Shown one piece after another: positions 58,434 through 64,000 of a stretch of DNA of 64,000 bases. This DNA is from Ignelater luminosus. Its lineage: Eukaryota > Arthropoda > Insecta > Coleoptera > Elateridae. The notes under the pieces were generated by a model that ran no database searches, had not been told where the DNA came from, and saw only the letters and a program-made list of their open reading frames with translations. Location: the NCBI GenBank assembly GCA_011009095.1, contig VTPC01000784.1, forward strand, positions 1 to 64,000, read 5' to 3'. A program made the translations under genes and the position numbers. Position 1 is the first letter of the stretch, and each line of letters opens with the position of its first letter.

Positions 58434-61400
58434 GTTAGTCATTGTTATTTATATCATGTAGTAATGGTATTTATTCTTAAGCCAGTGTGAAAATATTATC
58501 AGTTGCATACATTAAGTATGATTCAAATTACCACAAATATGTAACCTCCTAGAAAAAAAACAAAATTATATAAGAAACAACAAATAAAGCGTGAGGATTT
58601 GTATCATTTTTATTGAACATACTTTGTTGAAAGTTTCAATTCTTGAGGATTTTTAATATTTTTTTGTCGATTCTGTTGTGCTGCTGAGATATAAACTATT
58701 AAACATAAATGTTCTGATGGTTTTTTACTACAGATGATTTTTAATTCTTTTAAGTCTTAGGATCTTCTTAAATTAACAATATCTGGTCTATTATGATTAT
58801 TTTAGCTTCAAATTATGACAAATACAGATATAAATTGTTCTTGAAGCTTTATTTCAACTTGATACAAATGGAACTTGTTAAATGCATAATGTCAAAGTTA
58901 TCTTGATTATGTACTCTGTCAAAGAATCTTGATTACTGTTTTATGTAATCAATTGTTTTTAGAATTGTGAAATATTTTTTTAAAAACAAGTAATGAGCTC
59001 ATTGTTGTTGCTAGGGTTTAAGCTGCTACTAGCATTTTTTCAAAATGCAAGGAATAATTCCATCTTTAAATACAATTAGCAAAAATGCTAACTAATTTAT
59101 CTACAAGATTGTTAAAAATTTCTCCTTAAAGTAATTAAAAAGTGAAATATGCTATCTTTGCAATTGGTGAAAATGCTACTAACAATTTTTTCAGATCTAC
59201 CTTAAACCTGCTGTTGCTTATGTTATGTTGGTCTCGAATAATTAGTTATTATTGAAATAGAGAATAAGATTGTTAGTGAACTTTCTGCTACAGTAAAATT
59301 TACCATCAAAAAATGATAAGAGATTGAAAACATTCAGTAAGTGCCAAATGGACAATCAGGTGGGTGTATCCAAATTCCACCAAGTGCTAGATGGTAGAAA
59401 CCATGGGTAAATTGATGACAATTGATGCAAAAATTCTCTTGCTATGGCAACTCAAATATGGCATCAGATCATCACATTCTCTCTAACAACATTTGACTGA
59501 ATTGAGCAATCTTGTTGTTGTAAAAATAAGCAAATATGCAAAATTTAAACAAAATTATTCAATCTGGTCAAATGTTACACCTTGTGTATTAAATGATGGG
59601 AATAACCAAGTGATTTTAATGGCACAAATTTTGCAAATAATACAGCGTGTATACAAATTGATGAGACATATTTTGCTTCTTATTTTCTTTATTATTAAAT
59701 TGATTTTAAATTTTTATCAGTTATACAACCTTCCAAAAAGAAATTTCATTCTTTCCAAGGAATCTTATCTTGCACCACCAGTTTACTATAAATACAAATA
59801 TGAAAAATTAAAAAAGTTTTTTTTTTATCACAAAATTTATTAAGACCTAACCTCTTAAATAGCATTACTTGTTTATAGTGCATCATTATAAAAGAAACGA
59901 GTCTGTCTTACAAAGCAAAAAGGCCCTGACTCTAAAAATCATAGTTTTGAGATATTGAATGAAATTTGTTTGGCTTTCTTGCTTGGCATACAAATAAATT
60001 TCAGCACAGAGAATTTAGCAATGCCCTAAACTCACTTTTGTACATTTTTTGAGTTAGAGCCTGTTTACTTTGCAGAGCAGAAGTGTTATCTTTTTGATGC
60101 AAATACAATTAAAATTGCCAATTTCATCTAAAGTTATAGTACAAAAGTTTTTGTTTTATTGAAGTAGTAATGCTAACTATTTTAACTACCATCATCCTTC
60201 TCAGTTTCTGCATGCTCTGTCACTCAAGGTCCATAGATAAAAGTATCCTGTGAAAACTAGATCATCCAACTCATTTAAAGTGTTGAACTGGCACAAAAAT
60301 GGCAGAATTTGATGAAAGCCTGAGGAGACTTTAAAGTATCCATGTCAGTAATACTAACGTGATGATAAATGATAGAATTCCTTTATTTCTAGCATAAACT
60401 GTTATATAACTAAAACAAATAAAACTAACATTGTTTACATTAAGAAACTAGTTTTGTGGCACAAAGATGGCTGTTAATTGCTGCTAATATCTGCCACCTG
60501 CCTGGCCATCTAATGAAAGTTAGAATAACTAACCATACCACTGACGTAAGTATACCTCCTCTTTCGGAAGCATTCCAATCTTGAAGGTTCTAAATCTGAA
60601 TTAGATTATAAGATTAAGTCATATGATTTCAATAATTAAAATGTGCTTCGATTGTCGCAATACATATTTTGCATGCAAAACAAGTGCAAGTACAAAGTCA
60701 AAGTAATAATAATGATAAATAGTATGATGCGAGCAATTTCTTTGGAGTGAATATTGATGGTTCATGTCCATAATTTTTGTTATTTTAATATTGGAGATAA
60801 ATTTCTTTGGCACATGCACAGTGTTATATGGGGTTTCCATAAAGCAAGAATTAAACCAAATCCCGAACTGTGCATATACCAAAGCAATATGTGAATTGAG
60901 TTTTGTACAATGCAATTCACCGTTAGATCAACTTGTTATACTCAAACTAGTTTTGGTGATTTAACATTTTAGCATTTTTTGCACAATCTTAGGATTGCAG
61001 CAATATACAAGCAAATATTGCAGACTATTAACAGTATGGCAAGCAAATTTTTATTTGCCATTTGAATAAAATTAGGATCAAATGGAAAGATGAAAATATT
61101 AGGTGTAGAACAACCATTTTGTGGAATACACTGTATAAGCAAAATCAGCTTTTACAAACATTTAAAAACAAACAATTGGCCACAAAATGCACTATCTTGC
61201 AACTAGGTGTGTGAAAAAGTTGTTTGAACAGACCATTGTTTGCAAACATGGTTGAAACAGTTTAAAAATGAAATCTTTGATGATCTGAACACTTGAACCT
61301 CTGTTTGAATAGTTTGTAAACATGCCCTTAATTTCTAACCTAAAGTTTTATGTTATTTCACTATACATACACAATAGTACGCAGTATATGTAATTTATTT

Positions 61401-61556
61401 TGATGGGAACTCAAAATTCTGAGAAGTGTTTACTCATATTTATGTATATTGTATAAATTGTTATATTATTCGTAGTTGTACCATAGCATACCATACCAAT
61501 TTCAATTTATCTGCCCAAAAATAGGGTTTTTGGATATATTGTCTATGTAGGTATAC
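58434..61556. other. Intron 2 of RhoGAPp190
   Basis: At least 5.5 kb of intron reaches the right edge. No exon of the gene (for example one encoding the expected AEKLMY block) was seen. A 116-codon frame at 59493-59843 is lysine/isoleucine-rich AT noise. Confidence 0.5.
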
Positions 61557-61580
61557 AGGGTGATTTTTAACTCTTTTTTT
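61557..61580. mobile_element. Left end of a CAGGGTG element in the RhoGAPp190 intron
   Basis: CAGGGTGATTTTTAACTC follows TATA. A transposase remnant starts 0.3 kb further on, in the expected opposite orientation. The other end was not found before 64000. Confidence 0.55.
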
Positions 61581-61862
61581 CCTTTTAAAGCATAGTAGAG
61601 GGGCATAAAAGGAACTGATTTACGTTAAATTGCATTAACAAAAGTCATATAATTTGAGAGTTGGAATAACTGGGTACCGTGTTTGAGAACTTCTGTACAT
61701 AAACGCATTTTGTAATGCAGTAATTTAAAAAACCAGAAACAATCAATCCTGCATGCCCTACAGTTACTATAAGCAGAAATCAAATACACAGATAACTTTG
61801 TTTATTAAATTGAAAATTGAACAAGTAACGTTAAATACCTTATAAAATTGTAACAAATTTGA

Positions 61863-62660
61863 TTATAATAATTGTTCAGAATTACAACCTCCAGCTTGAA
61901 TACACAGTCTAGCACATTGAATCCAAGATTGGATCGTTGTGTATTCTCTGCAACAGTCGTTTTGAGTAGCAATCTGTTCTTGATAAACCAATGATTTCAT
62001 ACATCCCCATAAATAAAAATCCACCGGATTTAAATTCGGCATTCTTGGAGACCAGGCAACCGAGCCTCCACAACCGACCCATCGACCAAGGAAAACGATA
62101 TTTAGATGTTGTACCATTCTATCATAATGTGGAGGAGCTCTTATCATATAGGAACCACATACTCAATGGGCATCTAACAAAACATCTTCTAGCAGCTCTG
62201 GAAGGTCGTTTTGCAGAAAATTTAAGTACAGTTTCCCAGTCATTTGATTGGGCAAGATAAATGGGCCTGTTAGCATACCATTTACAATTCCAGCAAAAAC
62301 ATTCTGCTGATAATTGTACCTGTGTGGGATTTTTTACATCCCAGTAGTGCATATTGTGGAAGTTTATAATTTTGTTCTTTGTAAAGGTGGATTCATCACA
62401 AGCCAATACATTCTTTAGAAAGTTGGCATTTCTCAGATCCTGTTCCAAGAACCATTCACAAAATTTAATGTTTTGTTCATAGTCCCTTGGTGGTAGAGCT
62501 TGTACACACTGCACGTGGTATGGGACACGGTAACTCTTTGTGGATCATCTGCCAAACAGTGAATTGTAAGGTACACTTTGTGCATGTCCCTTGTAAGTGC
62601 TGTATTTTTACATCTTCTACAATAGCTTTGAGCTGTAACACTTTCACTGTGTATTCCATT
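61863..62660 (-). pseudogene. DD41D-type transposase remnant in the RhoGAPp190 intron
   Basis: Minus strand: RVTVSHTTCSVYKLYHQG, then IKFCEWFLEQDLRNANFLKN, VLACDESTF (first catalytic aspartate), NFHNMHYWDVKNP, PIYLAQ, WFL(Y/H)D-APPHYDRMVQHL (second block), WVG-GG-VAW, NLNPVDFYLWGCMKSLVYQ (third block). Several single-base shifts break it, and SPDLNP has become RMPNLNP. About 40-41 residues separate the second and third aspartate positions. It belongs to the same broad group as the element at 32889 but to the CAGGGTG end class. Confidence 0.75.
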
Positions 62661-64000
62661 ATTTTATTACTATTTATTTATTTTTACTATTTAAGATGGT
62701 TATGAATTAAACGTGTATTTGATACCATAGCACAAAAATGATTCTATGATTCAAGTCTTCTAATTTTATTTACCAGCTGGTGGATATTGTAATATGTTGA
62801 CAGTGACTCATTCATCGTTGACTGATAGCAACACATTACTACTACAGAATGATCAAAAAGAAAGTGTACTTCAACAACACATTACAAATATACTATAGTA
62901 CTACTTGCTAAGTAGTAATGAACAAAATTCCATCCTGATCACCCGATGAAGTGAAATTGATAGCCAATACTACGAATCACTGCCTACTGTTTAGGAATCC
63001 ATGGTATAGATGTCATTTTAGTTGAGATGTAAAATACTTTAAATATAAATGTGTGTACTTTATAATTTAAAATAATACATTCAATATTAGTTTTATACTA
63101 TTTATATCATTTTTCTTTGTTTTTTCCCCATTTGTTATTATGATGTCAAGGAGTTGTGTCTTCAACCAAATTTTCTATCTTTCTTTGACCTGATATAAGA
63201 CCTCAATTTATATTGGGTTAATTGCTTTTCAGCCATGAACCTGTTTCTTACAATTGTTTCCCAAGTTTTTCTTTGTCGGCTCATTTTTCTTTAATTTATT
63301 TTTCTTTTTTGGTTCACTCTTTTAATATATCCATATTATTAGGGTTGAAACTAATCTGTGCAAATCAAAGGTGGGCAATATGTAAAAAACTAATATTTAA
63401 TTAATAATTTCACAATATGTGATACTCCTTATAGCGATAACTATCCTGCTGACATTCTTGATTTCCGAAGCTAAAAATAGCAACTATATTTATACGTTGT
63501 ATGGATTTGTTTCAAGTCCAGTCCATACATAGTTGAACTTGAGTAACTTGAACCTGAAGCAACAGGAAAAAAATTTGACTTAGCAAAATTTGGTCTCCAT
63601 AAGTTGGTGCTGAGTTTGATTAGAACACTCCAACAATGACAATGTTATGCGCACTCGTTTACATTATGTTAGTATAGTTATTCTGTTTCGCTTGCTTTTA
63701 TGGCTTTTCTAACATTAAAGTTAATCCAGTCCATGTGATATCATGTTTTAGGCATAAAAAGCTTTGAGTGTCGAAATTTTGCTGTCAGGTGGCTAATGTG
63801 AAGACTTAAATTTGATTTCATGGTTAGATTTCATATAGTTTGTAAAAACTTATTGGAAAACTGGAAATTTGAATTATCAAAGTAATGACCTGCTTTCTAT
63901 CAAAAAATTCAAGTAAGCAAGATATTCTTACATGGACATATATGACGTTCTACTACTTTGAGTAATCAAAGTTTTCATTTTATCACGGTTCAAGTTATCG
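62661..64000. other. Intron sequence, nothing recognised
   Basis: Remaining RhoGAPp190 intron to the window edge. No exon or repeat could be supported. Confidence 0.4.

Noticed and set aside
59493..59843. 116-codon frame in the RhoGAPp190 intron
   Set aside because: Lysine-, isoleucine- and asparagine-rich from AT-rich DNA; no motif, no splice signals.
1..64000. Search for tRNA, rRNA, CRISPR arrays and viral genes
   Set aside because: Nothing with the required structure or motifs was seen. Repeats present are transposon ends and microsatellites.

Overview
The window is AT-rich animal DNA from a nuclear genome, most likely an insect. Genes are split by short introns with normal GT/AG borders. 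The sequence between them is packed with Tc1/mariner elements, fold-back elements, hAT and Harbinger elements and LINE debris. No bacterial, organellar or viral organisation is seen, and no tRNA, rRNA or CRISPR. The order of insect cannot be fixed from the sequence alone. A run of 100 Ns at 51676-51775 shows that this is a draft assembly.

Four host genes can be spliced in full by reading exons in frame. They are a Tim10B-type small mitochondrial chaperone (1113-1446, +), a second twin-CX3C small-Tim-like gene (4970-5251, -), a 15-exon Patched-domain transporter-like gene (11319-20040, -, 915 codons) and a 7-exon galactose mutarotase (29445-32293, +, 379 aa). A fifth, single-exon gene encodes a THAP-domain protein (45819-46937, -) that looks like the N-terminal part of a P-element/THAP9-type transposase. 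The first two coding exons of RhoGAPp190 start at 58056 (+), and the gene runs off the right edge. The host genes have no evident functional link to one another.

The rest is mobile DNA in several layers. (1) True mariners (D34D, CGAGGG ends) lie at 7204-8550 and 24926-26219; the second is broken by only one nonsense codon. (2) DD41D Tc1/mariner elements come in two terminal classes. One ends in CAGTGTGTCC: a transposase-bearing copy at 32889-34488 and fold-back derivatives at 13045-13889, 36238-37235 and 47410-49905. The other ends in CAGGGTG: 21106-22517, 39464-40364, and transposase debris near 9.1, 54.9 and 62.2 kb. (3) hAT-like miniature elements lie at 30163-30349 and 43020-43434; the latter retains a BED-finger start. 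A GGTTCC-rich element lies at 50.3-51.05 kb. (4) A Harbinger deletion derivative (47739-49701) keeps its Myb-like gene but only a stub of the transposase, and is nested inside a fold-back element. (5) LINE reverse-transcriptase tails lie at the left edge and at 37.7-38.6 kb.

The most notable points are the linked pair of small-Tim genes sharing an intron position; fold-back elements whose loops still carry the last catalytic block of a DD41D transposase; the Harbinger element reduced to its DNA-binding gene; the truncated P-type THAP gene; and an assembly gap whose two flanks are nearly the same 478 bases, suggesting an unmerged contig overlap.
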